Origin: Primula veris
Lineage: Eukaryota; Streptophyta; Magnoliopsida; Ericales; Primulaceae
Assembly (NCBI GenBank): GCA_963682055.1
Contig: OY821747.1
Coordinates: 30,068,126 to 30,132,125, forward strand
Reading direction: 5' to 3'
DNA length: 64,000 nt
A model generated the notes under the pieces. It made no database searches, was not told where the DNA came from, and saw only the letters and a list, made by a program, of their open reading frames with translations. Positions 20,295-31,300 of the stretch are shown here, piece by piece. Position numbers and translations under genes: made by a program. How positions within the stretch are numbered: the first letter of the stretch is position 1; every line of letters starts with the position of its first letter.

Positions 20295-20657
20295 ATGGCT
20301 CCCATCACTAGGTCTGCCTCCAAAAAGAAAACCCTTATGGAAGAGGAGCCTACTTTTTTGCTACCTCGTCCCCCTGGTTTTGGGGAGGAGGATTTGACTC
20401 CTCTTCAACTAAAAGAAATTGAGATGTCATGGCTAAAACATGATCTCATGTGTGCTCGGACTGAAGTGATGAGGTTTAAACAATATTGGGACGAGGAGGG
20501 CACTGCTCGTTTCAAGGCCGAGCAAAAATGCGAGTCTCAGTCTTACGCCTTGAAACAGGCTGAGATGGCGATTTCTCGTTTAATTAGGGAGAAGGAGCGT
20601 CTGGAGGAACTTTTGGCGAAGAAGGATGTTGCTATGGGGGATAGTTCGAAAAAGTAG
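20295..20657 (+). CDS. Antisense ORF E: small coiled-coil protein
   Basis: 120 residues from ATG 20295 (MAPITRSASKKKTLMEEEP). The first 45 residues are basic and proline-rich; the rest (about 48-115) is a long heptad-patterned helix ending in EELLAKKDVAMGDSSKK. The DSSKK end recalls the SSSK and GPSTK ends of ORFs A and B. AATAAA follows at 20727. Function unknown. Confidence 0.6.
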   Translation: MAPITRSASKKKTLMEEEPTFLLPRPPGFGEEDLTPLQLKEIEMSWLKHDLMCARTEVMRFKQYWDEEGTARFKAEQKCESQSYALKQAEMAISRLIREKERLEELLAKKDVAMGDSSKK

Positions 20658-20726
20658 GATGGGTGTATTTTCTTGTAACATTTTTCTTTTTCTGTTGTAT
20701 TGTTTGTGTTTCCCCCTTTGTGGATG

Positions 20727-20732
20727 AATAAA
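20727..20732 (+). terminator. Candidate poly(A) signal after ORF E
   Basis: AATAAA 70 bp downstream of the ORF E stop codon. Confidence 0.4.
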
Positions 20733-20759
20733 ACTTGTCTTGCACTTGATTCTGTCCTA

Positions 20760-21395
20760 TTTTATTTCTTGTTTGCTTCACTCTTTTATGTTGATATCAT
20801 TTGATGTCTATCAGCATACATCGAACAATATGCCTATGCCCGGTTATCCCCCCGGAGAGCGTTGTTAGACTTGATGCTCCCTGCCGTCAAGCTAGAAACG
20901 GTCTTCGTCCACCTTGTTCGGTGTGCCCTTTGGGTAAGAATCGGTTGGGAGTCGAGGAACTTTAATCGGGGGACATTCTCGGTGTGATAATAGTGGTAGC
21001 GTATGTGGGAAGCTTTTCGTGGTAGGGTCCACTGGCCGTTTATTTAGGTGTAATGATGTGAATTGCCTTGGGTAGTGGGATACGCGCTGACGTGGCGAAA
21101 TATGGAGCGTTTATATGTTAAAAACAGCAACGGTTGTTGACTTTTGTATGGTTGGAAAAAAGGTAAACCTCTGTTACACGAAAGGACGGTTATTATTTTA
21201 TTCTTTTTGTGACTCCACTCCTTTCTATTATGCCAAGTAATCCTTTTTTATTTTTATCACAAAATTTGCTAAAGAAAATATCTCTCTCTCTAAAGCATAT
21301 TCTTCCCGCCGAAAAGGAAAAGAGTTCGGCCGCTTGATCTAGGGTTTCGTGGTTTTGTTGGAAGACTTGCTGCTGTTCTCCCGTGCTTGTTCATA
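20760..21395 (+). promoter_or_regulatory. Upstream region of the spliced antisense gene
   Basis: About 640 bp without ORFs between ORF E and the start codon at 21396, the presumed promoter and 5' leader of the four-exon gene. No clear TATA box is visible; the last 100 bp are less AT-rich and contain CTAGGGTTTCG. Confidence 0.3.
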
Positions 21396-23918
21396 ATGAT
21401 AACCGTAAGTGTTCTTTCTCTGTTGGTAGGGGTTGTAGGTAGTTTTGTCGTTGTAGTCATAGATGTGTCACTGGGATATGGTTTAGGTTGTCTATATGTG
21501 TATGATGATTCTTATGTATCTGGTTAATGTGAGTGCGGGGGGGGGGGGGGGGGGGGGGTGCGTTATATTGATGTGATTCTTGTTTGTGTATTTGGTTAGT
21601 ATATTGATGGAATTGTGAATGATGTTTGGATAGGAAATTCTGACCCAAAGTGTGGCCCAAGTTGGCACATTCGTGGAAAAGGATTTTAAAGAGCTTGCCG
21701 GAATACCTGACAACATACATATCCGGCTTCCTATTTCTGACGAGGAGGTGCTGGGATTTGTTCCTGCCGGCGAGGTGGCTGTGCGCTCTTCGGCATTTTT
21801 TACTGGGGGTCTTCGACTTCCTTTTACAAACTGGGTGGCTTCGTTCTTTGAGGCCGTCCAGATTGCTCCAGCCCAACTGGCCTTAAAAGGTTACCGTACT
21901 CTGAACGGTATTCAAAGGTTATCGGAGTTGGCCGGAATACAGATTGAATTGAAGGACGTCTTCGGAGTCTACAGTCTGAGCTTTGAGCGTCGCAGCTCGT
22001 ATCTGAAAACCCAGCGTACCTATTGCCGGCTTATTATCGGTTTGCCGGATACCAACAAAGAGCGCAATCTTGGTATCGTGATAGCTTCTGGTGAATGGGG
22101 CTGTCCGGGACACCAGATTCCTGGACCGGCCACCAACGCTCCCCCTATGCCCGACCTCGGCGCTCCCAATGTGGAGGCTCTGTTAGCTCTTTGGAAATGG
22201 TGGGGGCCGGGACCGACGCCGGATCCGGCGAGTCGTACTGCTCCGATGCTGCTCGGGTACCCTATGGGGTCGGTGACCAAGGGGAATCCTGCGCCCGAGA
22301 TCCCCAAAGAGCCCGAGGAAGAGTTCTTGAAAGTGGTCCGGGCTCGAAGTGCTGCTCGGCTCGGGAAGAAGCTCGTTCGGTCTAAGCGTCATGCGTCTGA
22401 CCCTGTTGGTGGAGTAATGAAGAGGGCCAGGGGAACCGATACATCGGTTACTGAGGAGGCTGATATCGTTGGCTCGGGCGAGGGGGCGGTTGCTGCCGCC
22501 GAAGGGGATACCGCCGAGGATGCCTCTGCGCCGGGTGAGGTATGTGTATATGTATTATGATTTTCTTGTCTTTTGGTTATCGGTTTGTTCGCTAGTGCTT
22601 TGCTTTATTAGTTATCTTGTTTCAGCTACTGACTTCTCCATTGGTTGCCCTCGCTCTTGCCCGGTCGATGGGTATTGTTGTGTTTCAGGGGTCGGTCGAT
22701 AGCCTGTTCGGACATATCAACATGCTGGTGGCTATGGGGAAGGAGACGATGACCCTGCCTGCGGTCTCGCCTGTCTTTGCCGAGGCCGCGTTGGACCTGT
22801 CTGGTATCTCGCCCATCCGTACAGAGGATGTAATCGAACGCAGGACCCCTGAGACTAATGCTCTAGAGGAGGAGGCGGTCGAGGAAGTGGATATGGAAGG
22901 CGGCGAAGAGAGTGCCGAGGATGTTGTGACGGGTGTCGAGGATGAGGCTCTCGATGGATCCGAGAAGGTGTTGGTTGACGGGGTTGCAATGATCCGTTAC
23001 ATTGACCGATGTAGGGGTGAGCTGCTGGAGCAACCGCGAACCTTGAAGATGGGGTATACGGCTCTGAAACCCCTTGCGTTCAAGGATGCAGAAAGACTAG
23101 CTACTCAACCTACAATGTCGGTTATAGAGCAGGCCCACGCGGATGCGCTGAGGGTATGTGGGGCGCTTATTTCGTAATATATATACCATGATGCTCGTAT
23201 TTCGTTATATAGGTCTGGTACTTATATTCTGTTTGGAATCTAATGTGTTGAAGTGCAGATTGCCTTGAGTACCGTGGCGCTACGGGATCAGCTGGGAGCT
23301 CTAGGGGCGGAGAAAGAGAAGCTGGTGGCCGAGAAGAACGCCATAGGCGAGGAGAACGAGCAGAATATAAAGGATCTGCTTGCGGCTTTCGAGGTCGAGA
23401 AAGAGAAATTGGTCGCCGAGAATAAAACCCTGGGCGAGAATTATGACAAGCTGTCGGTGGACTTTCTGCACCTGACCGGGGATGTCGATAAATTGAAGGC
23501 AGAAAAAGAGAGCATGGTCGTTAAGTACGGCGAACTAGAGGAGGAGAACTTGCTCCTGGCAGAGGACGTGGAAGCCGAAAGGGCTAAGGTGACTGCCCTG
23601 AAAACGGCACACGCGGAGGAGCGAACAAAGTTAGCAATGATGGCCAACTTCTCTGTATACTGTGCTCATGTGCGGGCGCTCAATTTCGCGAATGTTCCTT
23701 TATCGGATAGGGCGTGGTCGGAGTTGGTGTATCCGTGTCCGCATGGTGCACCGCTGAAACCCGTAGACTGGGCGAATCTTCGTGAAGAGGAGCTTCCTCG
23801 GCTGCCGGGACAGACAATTTCGACAGCGCTGCATTCTCACTCTATGTCGGCCCCGTCCACTCCTCGACCGGATGCTACTGTTGTTACCCCACCAGTATCT
23901 CCTCAGGTGGAACCTTGA
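21396..23918 (+). CDS. Antisense four-exon gene with PF04195-like region and coiled coil
   Basis: Proposed exons 21396-21404, 21634-22539, 22626-23153 and 23259-23918, about 700 residues. All introns are phase 0 with GT-AG ends (ACC|GTAAGT, GATAG|GAA, GAG|GTATGT, TTTCAG|CTA, AGG|GTATGT, TGCAG|ATT). Exon 3 could instead begin at 22689 after a second TTTCAG. Exon 2 contains LPFTNWVASFFEAVQIAP and a GYRTLNGIQRLSEL segment resembling the plant 'putative gypsy type transposon' domain (PF04195), then an acidic/basic disordered stretch. Exon 4 is a long coiled coil. Similar proteins occur as antisense ORFs in Tat-type elements; the function is unknown. Intron 1 contains a run of 22 G. The tiny first exon is the weakest point. 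Confidence 0.6.
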
Positions 23919-24168
23919 CTATCTTTCTAGCAGTATGTATAGTATATTTTTGTTTTTTTTGTTTTTTTTTTTTTGTTTTTGTTTTTTTTTTTTTTTTTTT
24001 TTGTTTGGTCTCTTGTGTATCTAGAAACAGATTCTTTTGGGGAAGTGATAACATAAGTGCTGTGTTTTCTTTCTGTTGGGCTTTCTTGGGTTAATTTCTT
24101 TTGATGGTCGTCATATTTTGAAGGATGTGAAAACAAAATATTGTCAGGTACCAAATAACCCCCTTGCC

Positions 24169-24741
24169 ATGGTGGTCTGGACCTCGCCTAGTCGTAGTGT
24201 AGGTGACGTAATAGAAGATTTGGAAAGATCTAAGGCGTCCCTTACCGCGAAATTGACTTGTGCTTATCAGGAAATCGAGGGTCTGAATATTCATATTTCC
24301 AACTTGGCGATTCGGTTACGTGATTTGGGAGAGAAATTTAGTAAAAAGACCGCCCATTATACGGCAAATAAGGGTAAAGCGAATGAACTTCTCGGTGCCC
24401 TACGACGTTCTCGTGATGAAGCCCGAGGTCGTGTGACGAGCTTGAACTTAGTCCTTGGGGCCGTTTTCGAGGACGCAGACCTGCTACTATCCTTTGCCAA
24501 AGCGTATTGGGCCCGAGCTCGCGCTTTAGAGGTGCTTGAGCATATAAAAGGAATGAGTGGTGTGTCCCGGGCAGAGCGCATGGTTGATGCGAAGGCCGGG
24601 GTAACTGAAACCACTGTCGTCTTGAACCGAATCGAGGCGGTCATTCGTGAGCGTTTGGGGACGCAAATTAATTCATTGCGAGATATTCATTTTGCCGATG
24701 TAGTAGAGACTTCGGCGTCTGTTGAGGGGTTGTCGGATTAA
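24169..24741 (+). CDS. Antisense ORF G: helical protein
   Basis: 190 residues from ATG 24169 (MVVWTSPSRSVGDVIEDLER). Mostly helical and charged, with a coiled-coil-like N-terminal half (LERSKASLTAKLTCAYQEI) and a second helical region around YWARARALEVLEHIK. A TTGTCAG about 20 bp upstream of the start could be a splice acceptor, so this may be a further exon of the gene at 21396 or a separate gene. T-rich tracts flank it on both sides. No family recognised. Confidence 0.55.
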   Translation: MVVWTSPSRSVGDVIEDLERSKASLTAKLTCAYQEIEGLNIHISNLAIRLRDLGEKFSKKTAHYTANKGKANELLGALRRSRDEARGRVTSLNLVLGAVFEDADLLLSFAKAYWARARALEVLEHIKGMSGVSRAERMVDAKAGVTETTVVLNRIEAVIRERLGTQINSLRDIHFADVVETSASVEGLSD

Positions 24742-24906
24742 TAAAGTAGCTTGTTTTGTCGTTTTCTTTGTAGCTTGTATAAAAAATTTTCTCTCTCTTT
24801 TTTTTAATAGCTTCTTTTTCTCTCTTTTTTTTTTTTTTTTTTGTATATTTATCTCTTCTCGTTCTTCTCCCCCCCCCCCCTTTTTTTTTTATAGGCACAT
24901 GCTACT

Positions 24907-25545
24907 ATGTCGCACCAGGCTGGTTCTCCATGCCTAGTTAACCCGGGGTTAGGACCTACTAGTGCTGCCCGGGACGAGGTCTCATCTGGTGCGGCTAGTG
25001 AGGTGCCTGACAGGTGGCCCTACATTGTTTTGATGAGCAAAAATGTCAAATTGACCGACCAATGTGCTCGACTGCGGACCAAGCTGAAAACCCAGGCGGC
25101 CTCTTTTCGAGAATACGTTCGCCGTGCCGAGCATACTGTTGAGGTTCAGGAGCGTCGTTTGGATCGATATTGGCGTGCAAAGGACAAGTACTTCGGCAAA
25201 TTAAAGTTGCTTGTGACCAAGGCCAACGTGTTGGTGAAGTATTTCCGTTTGTCCCGTGCCAGATACGATGCTTCCACAGCTATGATCGAAGCTCGCCGTA
25301 ACCTCTCCTTTGACGATGATCGCCGTAAAGCGGCCTCGGATGCTCACGAGTTCGCGAAAGAAGCCGAGTTTAACGCGCGGCTTCAGACGCTGACTTGTGT
25401 TGGGGCTCATACGACCAATTTTGATGCCCTCATTTCTGAGGAGCGTTTTGATGGTGATGAGTCTGATGGGTACACAACGACGGATGACGAAGAGATTGAG
25501 CTCGGTCAATTACCGTCGTGCTCCTCCTGCAGTAGCTCTTCTTAA
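24907..25545 (+). CDS. Antisense ORF H: helical protein with acidic/Ser-rich tail
   Basis: 212 residues from ATG 24907 (MSHQAGSPCLVNPG). Residues about 50-175 are basic and helical (VEVQERRLDRYWRAKDKYFG), followed by an acidic stretch (DGDESDGYTTTDDEEIEL) and a Cys/Ser-rich end. An acceptor-like TTATAG precedes the start, so splicing to upstream exons is possible. It resembles ORF G in composition and order, but I see no shared motif. Function unknown. Confidence 0.55.
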   Translation: MSHQAGSPCLVNPGLGPTSAARDEVSSGAASEVPDRWPYIVLMSKNVKLTDQCARLRTKLKTQAASFREYVRRAEHTVEVQERRLDRYWRAKDKYFGKLKLLVTKANVLVKYFRLSRARYDASTAMIEARRNLSFDDDRRKAASDAHEFAKEAEFNARLQTLTCVGAHTTNFDALISEERFDGDESDGYTTTDDEEIELGQLPSCSSCSSSS

Positions 25546-25838
25546 ATGAATCTCTTTAGTGTTGATGATCTTCTTGTTGCCTCCGTAATGCGGGCGAGGA
25601 CTATTTATGTTATTTCTTTGTTCCTGTTTTGTACCTTTCCATTGCCGTATTGCTATTTGATTGATTGGATCGAATTTTCCTTGCTGAATCATTTGTTATT
25701 TCGTTATTCCTGTTTTGGAGATGCTTCTTGTTGATATTTCGTTGTTTAGATTGATTCTCCTTCGTTGTTTTAGCCAATTTGTATTGTATCGCCGCCGTAA
25801 GGTGGACCTGAATAATTCCTTGCATTGTACCTGCATAT
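25546..25838. other. Spacer between antisense ORFs and tandem array
   Basis: No coding frame of note. Presumed 3' untranslated region of the antisense genes and, on the other strand, of pol. Confidence 0.4.
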
Positions 25839-26445
25839 GAATTTCATAGTATTCCTAGGCGTTCCTTTGAAAACACGCCATGTTGGGAATTTCATAGTGT
25901 TCCTAGGCACTTCGGCCATGTTGGGAATTTCATAGTATTCCTAGGCACTTCGGCCATGTTGGGAATTTCATAGTATTCCTAGGCGTTCCTTCGGTAACAC
26001 GCCATGTTGGGAATTTCATAGTATTCCTAGGCACTTCGGCCATGTTGGGAATTTCATAGTATTCCTAGGCACTTCGGCCATGTTGAGAATTTCATAGTAT
26101 TCCTAGGCGTTCCTTCGGTAACACGCCATGTTGGGAATTTCATAGTATTCCTAGGCGTTCCTTCGGTAACACGCCATGTTGGGAATTTCATAGTATTCCT
26201 AGGCACTTCGGCCATGTTGGGAATTTCATAGTATTCCTAGGCACTTCGGCCATGTTGAGAATTTCATAGTATTCCTAGGCGTTCCTTCGGTAACACGCCA
26301 TTTACGGAATTTCATAGTATTCCTAGGCACTTCGGCCATGTTGGGAATTTCATAGTATTCCTAGGCGTTCCTTCGGTAACACGCCATTTACGGAATTTCA
26401 TAGTATTCCTAGGCACTTCGGCCATGTTGAGAATTTCATAGTATT
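25839..26445. repeat. Two-letter tandem array (38- and 48-bp units) in the element's 3' region
   Basis: Fourteen units plus a partial one, all beginning GAATTTCATAGTATTCCTAG. Short (S, 38 bp) units continue GCACTTCGGCCATGTTG; long (L, 48 bp) units continue GCGTTCCTTCGGTAACACG and so on. The order is L S S L S S L L S S L S L S. Units differ from one another by very few bases. Tandem arrays in the 3' untranslated region are known for Tat/Ogre-like elements and can seed satellite DNA. It lies about 100 bp downstream of the integrase stop. Confidence 0.95.
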
Positions 26446-26548
26446 AGTAGACAGCATGATAATATATTTTATTCATTCAAAAGACGAAAGATAATGCCAT
26501 TAAGCAAGAAGGGTAAGGTAGCACCTGTACTTGCATTCGGAGGATTGC

Positions 26549-27649
26549 CTATACGTAGTACTTCTTTAGGTTAGCCACATTCCAAGAATTCTTTTCCCCT
26601 CGGCTGTTGGCGAACAGGACGCTTTTGATTTTGTAAGAGACTGGACTTGTTTGCTTGACGATTTCGTATGGGCCTTCCCAGGTAGGGCTTAGTTTGCCAT
26701 GTATTTCGTTGCGGGTATAGACCGTCACTCGTCGCAGCACCAGTTCTCCTACCATGAATTCTTTGGACCCTTTTACTCTCTTGTCATAGGTTTGCTTCAC
26801 GCTTTGTTGGTACTTAGCTAGGGTAAGGGCCGCTATCTCTCGTTTCTCGTCTATCATGTCGAGCTCTTCTCTCATTCTTTGTTCATTGTTTCCCTGCTCG
26901 ACCAACGTCGTTCGGAGCGTGGGTAGCCCGATCTCTGTCGGTATGATGGCCTCAACACCGTATGCTAAGCTAAACGGGGTTTCCTTGGTGCCCGTCTTGG
27001 GTGTAGTTCGGCACGACCATAAAACGTTGAGTAGCCGCTCGGGCCACCTCCCCTTTGCTTGTTCAAGGGTGGTCTTGATGCCGTCTAATATTGTTCGGTT
27101 TGACACTTCGGCTTGCCCGTTTCCTTGTGGGTATGTCGGCGTCGAATAGAATTTTTGGATACCGAGTTCCTCGTACCACAGCTGTAAATTGGCATCTTTG
27201 AACTGGGTTCCGTTGTCGGCGACGATAGCGTACGGTATACCGAACCTAGTTATGATGTATTCCCAAATGAATTGTTTGACGTTGCTGGCTTTGATTTCTC
27301 GGAGGGGTTTAGCTTCGACCCATTTGGTGAAATAATCCGTCGCGACGATCAGACATTCCACACTCCCAGGTGCTCTTGAGAGTTTACCGACCAAATCAAT
27401 TGCCCATTGAGCGAACGGCCATGGTGCCGACACCGGGGTCATCATAGATGAAGGGAGCCATGGTATCTTGGCGAATCGTTGGCACTTGTCGCAACGTTGG
27501 ACGTACGCATCGGCGTCTCGCTTGATATAGGGCCACCAATATCCTTGGGTCACTGTCTTGTTTGCAAGGGATCGCCCTTTGATGTGTGCTCCGTAGGATC
27601 CTTCGTGGATTTCCTCCAAGACCGGCAGTTGTAGCTCGGTCGGGACGCA
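26549..27649 (-). CDS. Integrase region of pol
   Basis: Minus-strand frame continuing the gag-pol frame after a TAA at 27652-27650. It has the HHCC zinc-binding N-terminus (EIHEG, GAH, RCDKC), the DDE catalytic core (WAIDLVGKL, VADNGTQF, and the Glu in NGQAEVSNRTILDG), and a C-terminal GPYEIV region, then a stop at 26549. The enzyme inserts the cDNA copy into the host chromosome. The domain itself looks intact, but it is cut off from the upstream polyprotein by the in-frame stop, so it would be made only by readthrough or in trans. Confidence 0.9.
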   Translation of the reverse strand, partial: CVPTELQLPVLEEIHEGSYGAHIKGRSLANKTVTQGYWWPYIKRDADAYVQRCDKCQRFAKIPWLPSSMMTPVSAPWPFAQWAIDLVGKLSRAPGSVECLIVATDYFTKWVEAKPLREIKASNVKQFIWEYIITRFGIPYAIVADNGTQFKDANLQLWYEELGIQKFYSTPTYPQGNGQAEVSNRTILDGIKTTLEQAKGRWPERLLNVLWSCRTTPKTGTKETPFSLAYGVEAIIPTEIGLPTLRTTLVEQGNNEQRMREELDMIDEKREIAALTLAKYQQSVKQTYDKRVKGSKEFMVGELVLRRVTVYTRNEIHGKLSPTWEGPYEIVKQTSPVSYKIKSVLFANSRGEKNSWNVANLKKYYV

Positions 27650-28393
27650 TTATAGGTGGGGTCCCCGGTAACTGGATTTGTATAGTTTGTCGTCCTCGGA
27701 TAGCCAGAAGCGAGGAGCTTTTCTTGTAATTTTTAGCGCTTTTATCTTGTCGGCCGGAAGCGTCTCATTTCGCAGATAATGGGTCATGTCCTCCATCCAA
27801 CCTTGTTCGTATTGTATTGATGTCACTCGGTCTACCCTTTTAATTATGCTCGGTGTTGGCAGTAGTTCCACTGTGATCGACCGGGTGTCAGTCATTGTTA
27901 ATGTCGAGGCTAGGGTGGCCAAGGCGTCGGCGTGTGCATTTTCGGTGCGATTAATTCTTATTAACTCGCACTGTTCGAAAGTTGCCATTAAGCTTTGGAC
28001 TTTCTCTTGGTAAAGGATCATTCTGTCATCTTTGGCTTGGAACTCGCCGATGGCTTGATTGACGATGAGCATGGAGTCTAAGCTTGTAATTAAGTGGGAG
28101 CATCCGAGGGACCGGGCAATGAGCATGCCATTTATCATGGCCTCGTACTCTGCCTCATTGTTGGTAGCTCGGAAGCCCAATTTTATGCTTTTTTCGATTA
28201 TTGCTCCCTCTCGAGACTTTAGGACGATCCCCGCTCCAGATCCGTCCTTGGTGGCTGATTCGTCGACATGTATCTGCCAGTGTGATTGTGGAGAGAGTGC
28301 CAAAGGCCCGTTATAGCCTTGGGTGAACTCCGCGACGAAATCGGCCAGGACTTGTCCCTTTATGGCCTGGCGGGGTGCGAACTCGATATGAAA
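27650..28393 (-). CDS. Second (archaeal-type) RNase H region of pol
   Basis: Lies in the same frame as the upstream RT and the downstream integrase, between two TAA codons (28396-28394 and 27652-27650). Acidic residues expected of RNase HI are visible: Asp in WQIHVDES, Glu in NNEAEYEAM, Asp in SLDSMLIVNQ and Asp in AHADALATLAS. A second RNase H after the standard one is characteristic of the Tat lineage. The first 30 codons, before the first methionine, still read as pol (AIKGQVLADFVAEF), which shows that the upstream TAA is a point change and not a frameshift. Confidence 0.85.
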   Translation of the reverse strand, partial: FHIEFAPRQAIKGQVLADFVAEFTQGYNGPLALSPQSHWQIHVDESATKDGSGAGIVLKSREGAIIEKSIKLGFRATNNEAEYEAMINGMLIARSLGCSHLITSLDSMLIVNQAIGEFQAKDDRMILYQEKVQSLMATFEQCELIRINRTENAHADALATLASTLTMTDTRSITVELLPTPSIIKRVDRVTSIQYEQGWMEDMTHYLRNETLPADKIKALKITRKAPRFWLSEDDKLYKSSYRGPHL

Positions 28394-31300
28394 TTAGGAT
28401 AGCTCGACCCCCCAGGCGGCAACTCGACCGCTAATGTCCGTCCTTCGAAGTGACTCTTTGATATGAAATTTCGTGTATACCCGGACCTGATGAGCTATGA
28501 AATAGTGTGGCAATTTTCTGGTTGCGACGACCAATGCCAGACACAGCTTTTCCAAGGGTAGATAACGTGTTTCGGCTTCGACCAGAGTCTTGCTGACGAA
28601 GTAGATCGGAAACTGTTCGCGACCTTCTTCTCTTAAGATAACTGCGCTCACAGCTGTAGTGGAAACTGCTAGGTAGCATGCCAGAACGTCTCCTTTGTTC
28701 GGCCTTACCAGTAGCGGCAGTGTCCTCAAGTACTCTTTGAGATTGTTGAATGAAGCTTCACATTTCGGGTCCCAGACGAATTTTCTATCCTTCTTGAGTG
28801 ATTCAAAAAATAGCCGTCCCTTATCTGCGGATCGGCTAATGAACCTGCTCAGCGCGGCCATCATTCCCGTGAGCTCTTGTACCTGTTTCTTATTCTTGGG
28901 CGCAGCTAGGTTTCGTAGAGCCGTTATTTGATCGGGATTAGCCTCTATTCCTCTCCGGCTAACCATATGCCCCAAGAATTTCCCTTTGCTGATGCCAAAT
29001 GCACACTTGCTCGCATTGAGTTTTAGTTTGTGCTCGCCCAGCATTCGGAAAACGTCCCTGATATCTTGAAGGTGGGATGTGGCTCTTTCGCTCTTGACGA
29101 CCATGTCGTCTATGTATACCTCCATCGTCTTCCCTATATGATCTCGACATACCCTTGTTATCATCCTTTGGTATGTTGCTCCCGCATTGCGTAGGCCGAA
29201 CGGCATTACCGTATAGCAATAATTTCCCAAAGGCGATATAAACGAAGTCTTCTCTTGATCTTCGTGGGCGAGGGGAATTTGATGGTATCCTGAATATGCA
29301 TCAAGGAAGGTCATCCGTTCTGCCCCCGCAGTTGCATCCACCAGTTGATCAATCCTTGGAAGGGGAAAGTGGTCCCTCGGGCAGGCTTTGTTGAGGTTGG
29401 TGAAGTCTATACATACTCTCTCCTTCCCGTTCTTCTTTGGGACGACGACCGGGTTGGACAACCATTTTGGATAGTAAACCTCTCTTATGGCTCCAGCCTC
29501 CAATAACTTTTGTACTTCAGCGATTATAGCTGCTCTGTGTTGTACAGACACTTTCCTGCTCCTCTGTGCTATCGGCTTGTACTCGGTGTTTACACTTAGG
29601 TGGTGGCATGCTGTATTGGGGTCTAGGCCCGGCATATCTTTAGGACTCCATGCGAACTTATCAGTGTTGTTGAGAAGGAATGCTTTCAACTCCTCGGATT
29701 CCTGTTTTGGAAGGTTGTCGCCGAGGAGGAAGTAATGTTCCTCGTCCATATCTGATATATACACCTTCCTGAGTTTCTCTCCTACTTGTTCTTCGACAAC
29801 CCTTTCGGCTTTGGATATTTGGTTGATCAGCTTCTTGGTGCTGGTGGGTTGTTCCACCATGCTTCGTTGTTTTTGGAGAGTCGCGGTGATGTCCTCGCAG
29901 CGTCTTGAATCCTCTTGACATCCTCTGGCTGTCTCGATCTCTCCCCTGTCATTTGGGTATTTGACCTTTTGGTGATAGGTCGAGGGTATGGCCTTCATGG
30001 CATGTAACCAAGGTCGGCCCCACTGGTTCATTCTCCATCGCAGGTTACGGCAATGCTCAGTGAGATGGCTGTGATCCTCATGATATGCGCAGAAGAGCTT
30101 GGAATCTCTCTGACTGGGGGGAGTGTTGATCGGTTGCGGTCGGGAATACCAACTTTCCCTGCATATATCCTTGAGGATATCTTTAGCAGACAGGTTGAAA
30201 GTGTATCGCAGCTCGACCGGTCCGAAAGCGTTTCGGTGTTCCCTCTCTTGGGGCCGACCTTGTTGAAACGGCTTGGGTGGCATTGGGTAGGTGAGCTGGA
30301 GCGGTTTATGTTCGTTGGTCGGTGTTGGGTATGCGATCTGGAGCGGTTTGGGCTCTAATGCTCGTGGTCGCTCTACCCTGCTATGGACCTCGGGCTCTTT
30401 GCCCTTTCTGGTCGGTTGGAATGCTTCTCCCTGGTTATTCCTAACTCTTTTGCGACCCACCTGTGCCTCGCGGACCGACTCTCTTCTCGGTAGAGTTCGG
30501 TTGAGGAAACGCAGTTCGTCGTTTTTATCGGTGAGGTGGGTACAATAGGCTAGCAGGGAATCAGTGGTCGGGAAGTTTTTGCCTATGAACTTCCTTCTCG
30601 CCCAATAGCCATTAGGGATGGAATTGATAAAGTTTTGGATGGCTATATTATTGGCATATCGTGGAATCTGGTTTGCTACGTCGATAAAACGTATGCAGTA
30701 ATCGTTGAGCCTTTCATTTGGCATCATCGCCATTTTAAGAAGGGTTTTGATACTAACCTTCTTTTTCCGATGAGCAGCGTATCGGGTGGAGTATGCTCTT
30801 AGCAATTCTGCCCAGTCTCTAATGGAGCCCCGTGGTAAGTTGTGATACCATGACGAAGCCTCTTGACCCAAGCTGTTTTTGAAAAATTTGCACATCAGTG
30901 CATGGTCATCACTCCACAGTTCCATCTTCGTCTTGTAGTGCCTCAGATGGTCGATAGGGCAACTCTTCCCATCATAGAGCCTGAATTCGGGGATGACGAA
31001 TCCCATAGGATTGCGGTACCGCGTGATCTGTTCAGCACACGGGGTTTCTTGGCATACGTTCCAAGCCTGTTGGAATGCGTCATCCGTGACTTGGTAGGGG
31101 GGAGGGTATCCTCCCTGATGTGGTGGTGGGCCATATCCTTCCCCGATCCTGTATTCGGGATATCTACCGTCCTTCGTGTTTGTGTGGACACGTTCCATAT
31201 GAGTGTTCGGATGGACGATAGTTATTGGGACATTGCCCCCTTGGTGGGGGACTCTTGTATCGGGTCGCCGACCCGCTGCCTCCAGAGCGGCCCTGTAGGC

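Noticed and set aside
25839..26445. CRISPR-like array
   Set aside because: Repeats are directly contiguous with no variable spacers, and the context is a plant retrotransposon; it is a tandem array.
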